A DNA stretch of 22,526 bases from Roseicyclus sp965662675 (GTDB taxonomy: Bacteria > Pseudomonadota > Alphaproteobacteria > Rhodobacterales > Rhodobacteraceae). Below the pieces are notes generated by a model. That model worked only from the letters and a program-made list of their open reading frames with translations, had not been told where the DNA came from and did not search any database. Positions 15,242 through 22,526 of this stretch are shown in pieces (within the stretch, counting starts at the first letter, position 1; every line of letters starts with the position of its first letter). The stretch covers positions 1 through 22,526 of the forward strand of contig NZ_CBFIIK010000035.1 in assembly GCF_965662675.1 (NCBI RefSeq), given 5' to 3'. Made by a program: the position numbers and the translations under genes.

Positions 15242-15273
15242 GGGCCGCGCCTGCTTGCCGGGCGCGGCCCTTT
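15242..15273 (+). other. Intercistronic stem-loop between binding protein and permease genes
   Basis: GGGCCGCGCC / GGCGCGGCCC (15242-15251 and 15261-15270) is a perfect 10-bp GC stem with a 9-base loop, followed only by TTT. The weak tail suggests partial termination or 3'-end protection, which would raise binding-protein mRNA over permease mRNA. A full terminator is unlikely because the permease needs to be cotranscribed. Confidence 0.7.
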
Positions 15274-15329
15274 CCGAACCGGCCCTGCACATACCGCAGG
15301 GCATGGGGCGATCCAGGGGGGATTAGGCG

Positions 15330-17624
15330 ATGACCACCGAACAGATGCGCAACGATGACCCGCGCGATGATCAGATCGACGGCCCGATCTTGGCCGAAGG
15401 CGTGGATGAAGACCCGGTCGAAGGCAATCGCCGCCTGTTCACCGGCTCGGGCTATATCGCCGTGGCGATCGTCGCGATCCTCTACGCACTTGTGCACATG
15501 CTTGCACTCAACGGCGTGTCGCTTTCCAGCTGGACGGGTATCGAGCTTGCGTTCTTGCCGCAATTCCCGCTTGAGACATGGAATTTTCGCATCATGCATA
15601 TCGCCGGCGCGCTTGCGCTCGGCTTCCTGATATTCGCCGCCCACGGCTTTGCAGATGAAACCGGGGCGTCCAAGCAGACGCGGCTGTTGTCGATCCTGGC
15701 GGCGGCCTTCGGTATTCCCGCGCTGATCGCCGGGGCGACCGCTATCGGTTTTTCTGCGCAGATCGCCTCGGGAACATTGCCGCAAATGGGCGGGCTGACC
15801 ACATGGGCCGCCTTTCCCGGCACACCCACCTATGCCGCCGAGGTCAACTGGTTCGGCATCCCACTGTTGATCGCGACCTTTGGCGCAATCATCACCGGCT
15901 GGTTCGAGCGCCGCGCGCGCGACAGCTTTGCCGCCTCTGACATCGTGCTGGCCGCCTGCGGCATCGTCGTGGCCATCTACCTGATCGCGATCTATGGCAC
16001 CGCAGCACGCAATTCGGTCGGCACCACCTTCGTGCCGATCGGCGTGGCTTTCGCTGCCACCGCCGGTTCGGCGCTGATCCTCGAGTTGACGCGCCGCGTC
16101 GCGGGTCTGGCACTTGTTGTGATCACTGGCATCTTCCTGCTTTACACCTTTACCGCGCATCTTTTGCCCGGCCTTCTGGCCGTCGACCGCGCCTATAGCT
16201 GGCAGCGCTTTTTCGGCCATGTCTATTCGGATGCGGGCATCTTGGGGCCGACCACGGCGGTGTCTTCGACCTATATCATTCTCTTCATCATCTTCGCGGC
16301 CTTCTTGCAGGCGTCGAAAGTGGGCGACTATTTCGTCAATTTCGCCTTCGCAATGGCGGGGCGCGCGCGCGGTGGCCCGGCCAAGGTGGCGATCTTTGCC
16401 AGCGGCCTCATGGGCATGATCAACGGCACATCGGCGGGCAATGTGGTGGCGACTGGATCGCTGACCATCCCGCTGATGAAAAAGGTCGGCTATCACAAGA
16501 AAACCGCCGGCGCAGTCGAGGCCGCGGCCTCCACCGGGGGCCAGATCATGCCCCCGATCATGGGGGCTGGCGCCTTCATCATGGCCGAGGTGACGGGCAT
16601 CCCCTATCAAGAGATCGCCATCGCCGCGATCATCCCCGCGATCCTTTACTTCGCCTCGATCTACTTCATGGTCGATTTCGAGGCCGCCAAACTCGGCATG
16701 CGCGGCATGCGCGAAGAAGAGCTGCCAAAGCTCAAGCGCCTGATCAAACAGGTCTATCTCTTCGTGCCGATCATCATCCTGATCGCGGCGCTCTTCATGG
16801 GTTACTCGGTGATCCGGGCAGGCACGCTTGCCACCGTGGCCGCCGCCATGATCAGCTGGCTCACCCCGCATGCGATGGGACCACGCGCCATCCTCAAGGC
16901 CTTCGAGCTGGCCGGTGTCATGTCGATCCAGATCATCGCGGTCTGCGCTTGTGCAGGCATCATCGTGGGCGTGATCTCACTGACCGGGGTCGGCGCGCGC
17001 TTTTCGAACGTGCTGCTTGACCTTGCGGGTGTCAGCCAGTTGCTCGCGCTCTTCTTCGCCATGTGCATCGCGATCCTCTTGGGGATGGGCATGCCCACCA
17101 CGGCGGCCTACGCAGTCGCGGCCTCGGTCGTGGCACCGGGTCTGGTCCAGCTTGGCATTCCCCAGTTGACGGCGCATTTCTTCGTCTTCTACTTCGCCGT
17201 GGTCTCGGCCATCACGCCACCGGTGGCGCTGGCCAGCTATGCGGCGGCGGGCATATCCGGGGCCAACCCGATGGAAACCTCGGTCGCGTCCTTCCGCATC
17301 GGCATCGCGGCCTTCATCGTGCCCTTCATGTTCTTCTACAACTCCGCCCTCTTGATGGACGGCACCGCGATCGAGATCATCCGTGCAGGCATCACCGCGA
17401 CCTTCGGGGTGTTCTTGCTGTCGGCGGGCGTGCAGGGCTGGTTCATGGGCGGGCGCTCGGTCTGGTTTATCCGCATTGGCTTGATCATCGCGGCGCTTTT
17501 CATGATCGAGGGCGGCCTTGTGACCGATCTGCTCGGATTTGGGGCGGCGGTGGGCCTTTACCTTGTGCAGCGGCTCTTCAAACCACGCGCCGATGTCAGC
17601 ATCCCGGTGCGCGGCGCGGACTGA
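15330..17624 (+). CDS. TRAP transporter fused permease (4TM/12TM, TAXI type)
   Basis: A 764-residue inner-membrane protein that joins the small DctQ-like and large DctM-like TRAP subunits. A hydrophilic N-terminus (about 35 residues, rich in Asp and Glu) precedes many hydrophobic segments. The large-subunit signature is intact: GMINGTSAGNVVATGSLTIP, then MKKVGYHKKTAGAVEAAAST, GGQIMPPIMGAGAFIMAEVTG, and later GMGMPTTAAYAV and ITPPVALASYAAAGISGANP. It uses a sodium gradient to import the substrate delivered by the upstream TAXI protein. The gene follows its binding-protein gene by 110 bp and is closed by a terminator, so the unit is binding protein plus permease. Confidence 0.93.
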   Translation: MTTEQMRNDDPRDDQIDGPILAEGVDEDPVEGNRRLFTGSGYIAVAIVAILYALVHMLALNGVSLSSWTGIELAFLPQFPLETWNFRIMHIAGALALGFLIFAAHGFADETGASKQTRLLSILAAAFGIPALIAGATAIGFSAQIASGTLPQMGGLTTWAAFPGTPTYAAEVNWFGIPLLIATFGAIITGWFERRARDSFAASDIVLAACGIVVAIYLIAIYGTAARNSVGTTFVPIGVAFAATAGSALILELTRRVAGLALVVITGIFLLYTFTAHLLPGLLAVDRAYSWQRFFGHVYSDAGILGPTTAVSSTYIILFIIFAAFLQASKVGDYFVNFAFAMAGRARGGPAKVAIFASGLMGMINGTSAGNVVATGSLTIPLMKKVGYHKKTAGAVEAAASTGGQIMPPIMGAGAFIMAEVTGIPYQEIAIAAIIPAILYFASIYFMVDFEAAKLGMRGMREEELPKLKRLIKQVYLFVPIIILIAALFMGYSVIRAGTLATVAAAMISWLTPHAMGPRAILKAFELAGVMSIQIIAVCACAGIIVGVISLTGVGARFSNVLLDLAGVSQLLALFFAMCIAILLGMGMPTTAAYAVAASVVAPGLVQLGIPQLTAHFFVFYFAVVSAITPPVALASYAAAGISGANPMETSVASFRIGIAAFIVPFMFFYNSALLMDGTAIEIIRAGITATFGVFLLSAGVQGWFMGGRSVWFIRIGLIIAALFMIEGGLVTDLLGFGAAVGLYLVQRLFKPRADVSIPVRGAD

Positions 17625-17638
17625 AGCCAATACGCAGG

Positions 17639-17680
17639 CGCGCCGCCCCTTCGACACGGGCGGCGCGTCTCTTCATCTTT
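17639..17680 (+). terminator. Rho-independent terminator after the TRAP operon
   Basis: A 10-bp stem CGCGCCGCCC / GGGCGGCGCG (17639-17648 and 17658-17667), 9-base loop, is followed by the T-rich tail TCTCTTCATCTTT. It lies 15 bp after the permease stop. The tail then runs into CAAGAAATAC, resembling the start of the intergenic element seen at 2843. Confidence 0.85.
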
Positions 17681-17727
17681 CAAGAAATACGCTTGCAAGG
17701 CGCTGGCAAAGCGCAAGATCGCCTGCC

Positions 17728-18909
17728 ATGCTCACGCTCATGCAGCGGCTTTCCCAATCCCCGACAGACCCCGGCTTTGTCCAAGACCCCTACCCTTTCT
17801 ACGCCCGTGCGCGCGCCGCGGGGCATCTGGTCTGGTGGGAGGAATATGGCATGCCAATGGCCACCACCCATGCGGCCGTCAACACGATTCTGCGCGACCG
17901 CCGTTTCGGGCGCGAACCCATTGCGCCGGTCGATTACCCCGCCCATCTGGCCCCTTTCTACGCGGTCGAGGCCCATTCCATGCTTGAGTTGGAGCCGCCC
18001 CGCCACACGCGGTTGCGTGGGCTGGTCTTGCGCGCCTTCACCTCGCGCCGCATCCAGGCGCTCGGCCCCGAAATCGCGGCGCTGGCGCATGATCTGGCAT
18101 CATCCCTGCCGCGCGGCGCGGCTTTCGACCTGCTCGATGCGTATTGCCGCCCGATCCCTGTGATCATCATCGCCCGGCTATTGGGCGTGCCCGAGGCGAT
18201 GGCCCCAGAGCTTCTGCGCTGGTCAAGCGCGATGGTGCAGATGTATCAAGCTGGCCGCACAAGGCATCAAGAGGATGAAGCCGCGACAGCAGCCAAGGAC
18301 TTCGCCGCCTTTCTGCACAGCTATGTCGAGGCGCGCCGCGCCACCCCCGCAGACGATCTGATCAGCGCGTTGATCGCGGCCGAGGCCGATGGCGCGACGC
18401 TCTCGACTGATGAGTTGATCTCCACCTGTATCTTGCTGCTCAACGCAGGCCATGAGGCGACGGTCCATAGCCTTGGCAACGGGGTGAAACTATGCCTCGA
18501 AACCGGCGCCCGCCCTGACCGAAACGCCGCGCCCTTGGTCGAAGAAATCCTGCGTTACGACCCACCGCTGCACATGTTCACCCGTTACGCCTATGAGGAT
18601 GTGACGCTGTTTGGCCAAGCGATCAGGCGCGGCGCGCAAATCGGGCTCTTGCTGGCCTCGGCCAACCGCTGTGGCGCGGCCTATGCACAGGCCGATCGCT
18701 TCAAACCCACGCGGGGTGACGGGCCGGTGAACCAAGCCTTTGGGGCGGGGTTGCATTTTTGCGTCGGCGCAGCGTTGGCGCGGTTGGAACTGCAAACGGC
18801 ACTCCCGATCTTGTTCCAGCGCCATCCCCAGCTCCGCCTCGCCGCCCCGCCACGCTACGCCGATATCTACCATTTCCACGGGCTCGGTGCGTTGCCGGTC
18901 ATTGCCTAG
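17728..18909 (+). CDS. Cytochrome P450
   Basis: A 393-residue soluble bacterial P450, a haem mono-oxygenase of unknown substrate. The chain shows EPPRHTRLRGLVLRAFT (89-105), the I-helix oxygen-binding AGHEAT (240-245), the K-helix EILR (Glu273 and Arg276) and the haem loop FGAGLHFCVGAALARLE with axial Cys345. There is no membrane anchor, and no fused reductase. No ferredoxin or ferredoxin reductase gene is adjacent, so electron partners lie elsewhere. Start ATG at 17728 has only a weak ribosome site; an in-frame ATG at 17740 is an alternative. It follows the TRAP terminator and converges on ntrX with 6 bp between stops. Confidence 0.93.
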   Translation: MLTLMQRLSQSPTDPGFVQDPYPFYARARAAGHLVWWEEYGMPMATTHAAVNTILRDRRFGREPIAPVDYPAHLAPFYAVEAHSMLELEPPRHTRLRGLVLRAFTSRRIQALGPEIAALAHDLASSLPRGAAFDLLDAYCRPIPVIIIARLLGVPEAMAPELLRWSSAMVQMYQAGRTRHQEDEAATAAKDFAAFLHSYVEARRATPADDLISALIAAEADGATLSTDELISTCILLLNAGHEATVHSLGNGVKLCLETGARPDRNAAPLVEEILRYDPPLHMFTRYAYEDVTLFGQAIRRGAQIGLLLASANRCGAAYAQADRFKPTRGDGPVNQAFGAGLHFCVGAALARLELQTALPILFQRHPQLRLAAPPRYADIYHFHGLGALPVIA

Positions 18910-18915
18910 GCGCAC

Positions 18916-20334
18916 TCAATTCTCGTCCTCGTCGTCCTCTTCCATCTGCGCGATGCGTGCACCGGATTTCGAGGTGGTCACCACGCCCAATGATTTCAGC
19001 TTTCGATGCAAGGCCGAGCGCTCCATGCCCACGAAACTGGCCGTGCGGCTGATATTGCCGCCGAAACGGTTGATCTGGGCCATCAAATATTGGCGTTCGA
19101 ACAATTCGCGCGCCTCGCGCAGCGGCAAGGTGGTCAGCCGCGCCGACAGGCCGATCCCGTCATCTGCGGCGCCAGAACCCGCCTCGCCCTGACCGGGCAG
19201 ATCGCCGGCCTCGATCGGGCCTGTGTCATCGCCCAAGATCAGCACCCGCTCGATCATGTTGCGCAGCTGGCGCACATTTCCCGGCCAACGCATCGTCTGC
19301 AAGAGCGTCACCGCATCTTCGCCCAACTCGCGCGCGGCCAAGCCTTGTTCGCGGTTGAACTCGGCGATGAAATGGCGCGCCAGATCGGGAATATCATCGC
19401 GCCGATCCTCAAGGCTTGGCACCTCGATCGGCACCACGTTCAGCCGATGATACAATTCCTCGCGAAACCGCCCCTCGGCGATCTCGGCAACCAGATCGCG
19501 CGACGTAGACGAGATGACGCGCAGATCGACCCGCACCTTGGCCGTGCCGCCCACGCGGCTGAAACTTTGATCGACCAGCACGCGCAGGATCTTGGACTGG
19601 GTGCCAAGCGGCATATCCGCGACCTCGTCGAAATAGATCACCCCGCCATGGGCCTGTTCTAGCAACCCCTGCTCTGTGCCGCGCTCGGCGCTTTCGCGGC
19701 CGAACAGCTTGACCTCCATCTCGTCGGGCTGGATCGCGGCTGAGGAGGCGATGACAAAGGGCGCATCGGCGCGGTTCGAATTGGCATGCACATAGCGCGC
19801 GGCCATTTCCTTGCCCGATCCCGGCCCACCCGTCAGCATCACGCGACCATTGGATTTGGTCACCTTGTCGAGCTGCGATTTCAGCGCACGAAAAGCCGCG
19901 CCATTGCCCACCATATCCGCGACACGCCCATCTTGGCGGCGCAGCGAGGCATTCTCGCGCCTGAGCTTGGAGGCCTCCATCGCGCGGCGGATGACGACCA
20001 GCAACTGGTCGATATTGAAGGGTTTCTCGATGAAATCATAGGCGCCTTGCTTGATCGCGGCGACCGCGATCTCGATATTGCCATGACCCGAAATGATCAC
20101 GACCGGCACCTCGGGATTATCGCGTTTGACATGGGACAGGATGTCGATCCCGTCCATGTTGCTGTCTTTGAGCCAGATATCGAGGATCATCAAACCCGGC
20201 GCCGCACGGTTCAACTCGGCCATGCAATCATCCGAATTTCCGGCCATGCGCGTGGTGTAGCCCTCATCGCGCAGGATGTCGCAGATCAACTCGCGGATAT
20301 CGCGTTCGTCGTCCACGACCAGAATGTCACTCAT
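18916..20334 (-). CDS. ntrX: NtrX response regulator lacking the GAFTGA loop
   Basis: A 472-residue regulator of the NtrC family, paired with NtrY in nitrogen and redox control. Receiver: VVDDERD and phospho-Asp52 in MILDIW. AAA+ domain: Walker A GGPGSGKE (169-176), Walker B GVIYFDEV, and FREELYHRLNVVPIEVPSL. Fis-like helix-turn-helix: FGGNISRTASFVGMERSALHRKL, then an acidic tail EEDDEDEN. Where GAFTGA should be, the run is FGRESAERGTEQGLLEQA, about four residues shorter, so the sigma54 contact is missing. Start ATG overlaps the ntrY stop (ATGA at 20331-20334) after a GGAGAT ribosome site. Its neighbour ntrY identifies it as NtrX rather than NtrC. Confidence 0.95.
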   Translation of the reverse strand: MSDILVVDDERDIRELICDILRDEGYTTRMAGNSDDCMAELNRAAPGLMILDIWLKDSNMDGIDILSHVKRDNPEVPVVIISGHGNIEIAVAAIKQGAYDFIEKPFNIDQLLVVIRRAMEASKLRRENASLRRQDGRVADMVGNGAAFRALKSQLDKVTKSNGRVMLTGGPGSGKEMAARYVHANSNRADAPFVIASSAAIQPDEMEVKLFGRESAERGTEQGLLEQAHGGVIYFDEVADMPLGTQSKILRVLVDQSFSRVGGTAKVRVDLRVISSTSRDLVAEIAEGRFREELYHRLNVVPIEVPSLEDRRDDIPDLARHFIAEFNREQGLAARELGEDAVTLLQTMRWPGNVRQLRNMIERVLILGDDTGPIEAGDLPGQGEAGSGAADDGIGLSARLTTLPLREARELFERQYLMAQINRFGGNISRTASFVGMERSALHRKLKSLGVVTTSKSGARIAQMEEDDEDEN

Positions 20335-22526
20335 ACCAGATCTCCGTTGTGCAAGATGGGCAATGTGATGCGGGCCGCAGCGCCCGCATGGGCATTGGGT
20401 CCAAAAGGTTCGGCATCGATCAACTCAAGCGTGCCTGCGTGTTCTTCGACGATCTTCTTGACGATCGGCAGGCCCAGCCCCGTGCCCTTGTCGCGGGTGG
20501 TGACATAGGGCTCGAACAGCTTGGCCCGATCCGCAGGTAGGCCGATGCCATTGTCGGCGATGGTGATCACGGCCATACCATCGGCCAGCGCCAAGCTGAT
20601 GCGCAATTCCGGCACATAGCCATCAGGCGGCCCTTTTTCCTGAAGCGTTTCAATTGCTTCGCCGCCGTTCTTGATCAAGTTTGTCAACGCCTGACCGATC
20701 ATCGTGGCGTCAAGCTCTGCCATGACTGGCGTCTCGGGGATATCGGTGACGAATTGCACCCCCGGCTGACCCGCGCGCTGCAAGGTCACCGCCTCCCGCG
20801 TGAGGCGGGCGAGATCCTCGGCCTTGGTATCGGGTTCGGGCATCCGGGCGAATTTCGAAAACTCGTCGACGATCCGGCGCAGGTCATTGGTCTGGCGCAC
20901 GATGATCTCGGTCATTTCTTCAAGGCGGATCTTGTCCTCGCCTTCCAGATCGCGGGCATAGCGGCGCTTGATGCGTTCGGCCGACAATTGGATGGGCGTG
21001 AGCGGGTTCTTGATCTCATGGGCGATCCGACGCGCGACATCGCCCCAAGCAGCCAGGCGCTGCGCGCTGACAAGCTGGGTGACATCGTCAAAGGCTACCA
21101 CGTAACCTTCCAGCGCCTCATCGACATTGCGCCGGGTCGACATGCGCACAAGCAGGCTTTCTTGCTTGCCGCCCCGGGTCAGCTTGATCTCTTCTTGAAC
21201 GCTTTCGGCGGTGGATTTCTGCAACCGCTCGAAAAGCGCCGCGAATTCGGGCACCGCCGCCGAAAGGCTGAGCCCATGATCGCGCTGGTCGACCATTTGC
21301 AGCAGCCGCAGCGCCGAGCGGTTCATGAAATCGATCCGCCCCCCTTCGGTCAGGCCGATGACGCCCGCGGTCACCGAGCTCAGAACCGAATCAAACAGCC
21401 GCCGCCGCGCCTCGGTCGCGTCGTTTTGCTCGACCATCGCGTCGCGCTGCCCTTTGAGCTGGCGGGTCATCTGGTTGAAAAGCTGTCCCAACATCGCGAT
21501 CTCATCATCGCCGCCATCATCGGGCACGCGCACATCCAGATCACCTTGGCCCACGCGCTGCGCGGCGCCCGCCAACTGCCCCACGGGGCGCGACAGGCGT
21601 TCGGCGAACCATAGTCCCAGCCAGATCGCAGCCAGCACCATGATGATCGCAAAGCCCAGATAAAGCAGCCCAAACTCAAACAGCACGCGGCCACGTTCGG
21701 ATTCCAGCTGACGGTAAAGCCGCACGGTCTGTTGCGTTTCATCGAGCAGCGCGAGGATCTCGCCATCGACCTCGCGGCTGACGTAAAGATAGCGGTCAGG
21801 ATAGGCATCGAGGCGGTAGAGCGCGCGAAACTCGTTTTGCGTACGATCCTCGATCAGCACCAACTCACCCGCCTCGGCGCGCGCGATATCAGCAGGGTTG
21901 GGGCGTTCGAAATCGAACAGGTAACTCGATTCGCCCCGCGCCCGGATATCGCCCAGCCCGTCGATGACAAAGGCCTCTTCCAAGCCACGCTGGATGCGGC
22001 TTTGGCCTTGGCTCAACACTTGGCGCAGATCGCCATCGGTCTGCAAAAGCGTGGTGCGCCGGTTGAGGTTCAAGAAATTGGCCAGCGCCATTGTATCAGT
22101 CGCCAGATCGTCGCGATGTTCTTGGCTATAAGCGACGGCGGCATCCACCGAATTGCCCAGGGCGCGCGATACGCGGTCCGAAAACCAGCCCTCAAGCCCC
22201 ATGTTCACCGTGATCGTGGCGAAGACGGCCACAAGGATGGTCGGCACCAGCGCCACGATGGTGAAGACGCCCGTCAGCCGCAAATGCAGCCGCGATCCAG
22301 CCGAGCGCGCGCGCCGTGAGGCCAAAATCCGCGCCACCTCGCGCATCACGAGGGCGGCAACCAAGAGGATATAGATCAGATCGGCCAGCAAGATCAGCCG
22401 CAGCCCCGGCGCATCGGCCAGGTCCGCCAAAGGCCCGAGAACGAGAAAGGTCAGAAAGGCAAGGAAAGGGCCAAGCAGCACCAAGCCCAAGGTGGCCGCG
22501 CTGCGCACATCAGGGTTGTTCTTGAA
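20331..22526 (-). CDS. ntrY: NtrY sensor histidine kinase (5' end cut by window edge)
   Basis: A membrane sensor kinase paired with NtrX. The frame is open to the window edge (FKNNPDVRSAATLGLV), so the start lies beyond it; a GTG at 22508 would be an internal candidate. Counting from that GTG, there are hydrophobic segments near 5-28, 38-57 and 85-103, an extracytoplasmic region, another helix near 280-300, HAMP (LSRPVGQLAGAAQRVGQGDLDVRV), a PAS region and the kinase core. The H-box is IAHEIKNPLTPIQLSAERI with His497, the N-box is LTNLIKNGGEAIE and the G-boxes are ADNGIGLP and KGTGLGLPIVKKIVEEHAG. It phosphorylates NtrX. Confidence 0.95.
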   Translation of the reverse strand, partial: FKNNPDVRSAATLGLVLLGPFLAFLTFLVLGPLADLADAPGLRLILLADLIYILLVAALVMREVARILASRRARSAGSRLHLRLTGVFTIVALVPTILVAVFATITVNMGLEGWFSDRVSRALGNSVDAAVAYSQEHRDDLATDTMALANFLNLNRRTTLLQTDGDLRQVLSQGQSRIQRGLEEAFVIDGLGDIRARGESSYLFDFERPNPADIARAEAGELVLIEDRTQNEFRALYRLDAYPDRYLYVSREVDGEILALLDETQQTVRLYRQLESERGRVLFEFGLLYLGFAIIMVLAAIWLGLWFAERLSRPVGQLAGAAQRVGQGDLDVRVPDDGGDDEIAMLGQLFNQMTRQLKGQRDAMVEQNDATEARRRLFDSVLSSVTAGVIGLTEGGRIDFMNRSALRLLQMVDQRDHGLSLSAAVPEFAALFERLQKSTAESVQEEIKLTRGGKQESLLVRMSTRRNVDEALEGYVVAFDDVTQLVSAQRLAAWGDVARRIAHEIKNPLTPIQLSAERIKRRYARDLEGEDKIRLEEMTEIIVRQTNDLRRIVDEFSKFARMPEPDTKAEDLARLTREAVTLQRAGQPGVQFVTDIPETPVMAELDATMIGQALTNLIKNGGEAIETLQEKGPPDGYVPELRISLALADGMAVITIADNGIGLPADRAKLFEPYVTTRDKGTGLGLPIVKKIVEEHAGTLELIDAEPFGPNAHAGAAARITLPILHNGDLV

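Noticed and set aside
15033..16871. A 612-codon minus-strand open frame opposite the TRAP genes
   Set aside because: It has low-complexity Arg/His/Asp/Gly composition and no ribosome site or motif, and it covers well-identified transporter genes.
1..22526. CRISPR arrays, tRNA or rRNA genes, transposases, integrases and attachment sites
   Set aside because: I read both strands and saw no regularly spaced repeats, no tRNA-like cloverleaf, and no recombinase motifs. A dedicated scan could still find weak ones.

Overview
The window looks like chromosomal DNA from a Rhodobacterales alphaproteobacterium (Rhodobacter/Roseobacter group). This rests on the high GC content, the TGATG and ATGA gene overlaps, an ntrY-ntrX pair, a TAXI-type TRAP transporter beside dctB/dctD, a SufT-SufA pair, and an intergenic GC-rich element of a kind I recall from this order. 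I see no tRNA, rRNA, CRISPR array, insertion sequence, integrase or replication origin. All assignments come from reading motifs; no database search was possible.

Layout. Positions 1-2175 (minus strand) hold an agmatinase-family gene, a PlsC-like acyltransferase, and the 5' part of murI, which overlaps the acyltransferase by one base. A flavin reductase-like gene (2317-2835, plus) diverges from the agmatinase and converges on an M20 amidohydrolase (2964-4130, minus), with a GC-hairpin element between them. mazG and an EamA-type permease gene follow on the plus strand (4194-5957). Positions 6103-7241 hold an OmpP1/FadL-type outer-membrane porin gene that is lower in GC and broken by a one-base frameshift; it has a palindromic FNR/FixK-like site upstream and a strong terminator downstream. 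Then come sufT, sufA and a TfoX-N-domain gene (7376-8532), and tpiA (8610-9356). tpiA shares a CTAG stop with a convergent gene for a secreted protein built of three PPC-like repeats (9353-10618, minus).

Positions 10774-17624 form one functional block: the sensor kinase DctB and regulator DctD (ATGA overlap), a TAXI-type periplasmic binding protein, and a fused 4TM/12TM TRAP permease, ending in a clear terminator. The expected logic is that DctB senses an extracellular organic acid, DctD responds, and the TRAP system imports it. DctD carries GAFPGA instead of GAFTGA, and I see no -24/-12 promoter before the transporter. A cytochrome P450 gene (17728-18909) follows, convergent with ntrX-ntrY (18916-22526, minus), a nitrogen/redox two-component pair whose NtrX has lost the GAFTGA loop altogether.

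Most of the window is ordinary core metabolism. The points most worth checking are the frameshifted porin with its dyad, the apparently sigma54-independent DctBD-TAXI arrangement, the triple-repeat secreted protein, and the intergenic elements. No stretch longer than 300 bases lacks a gene.
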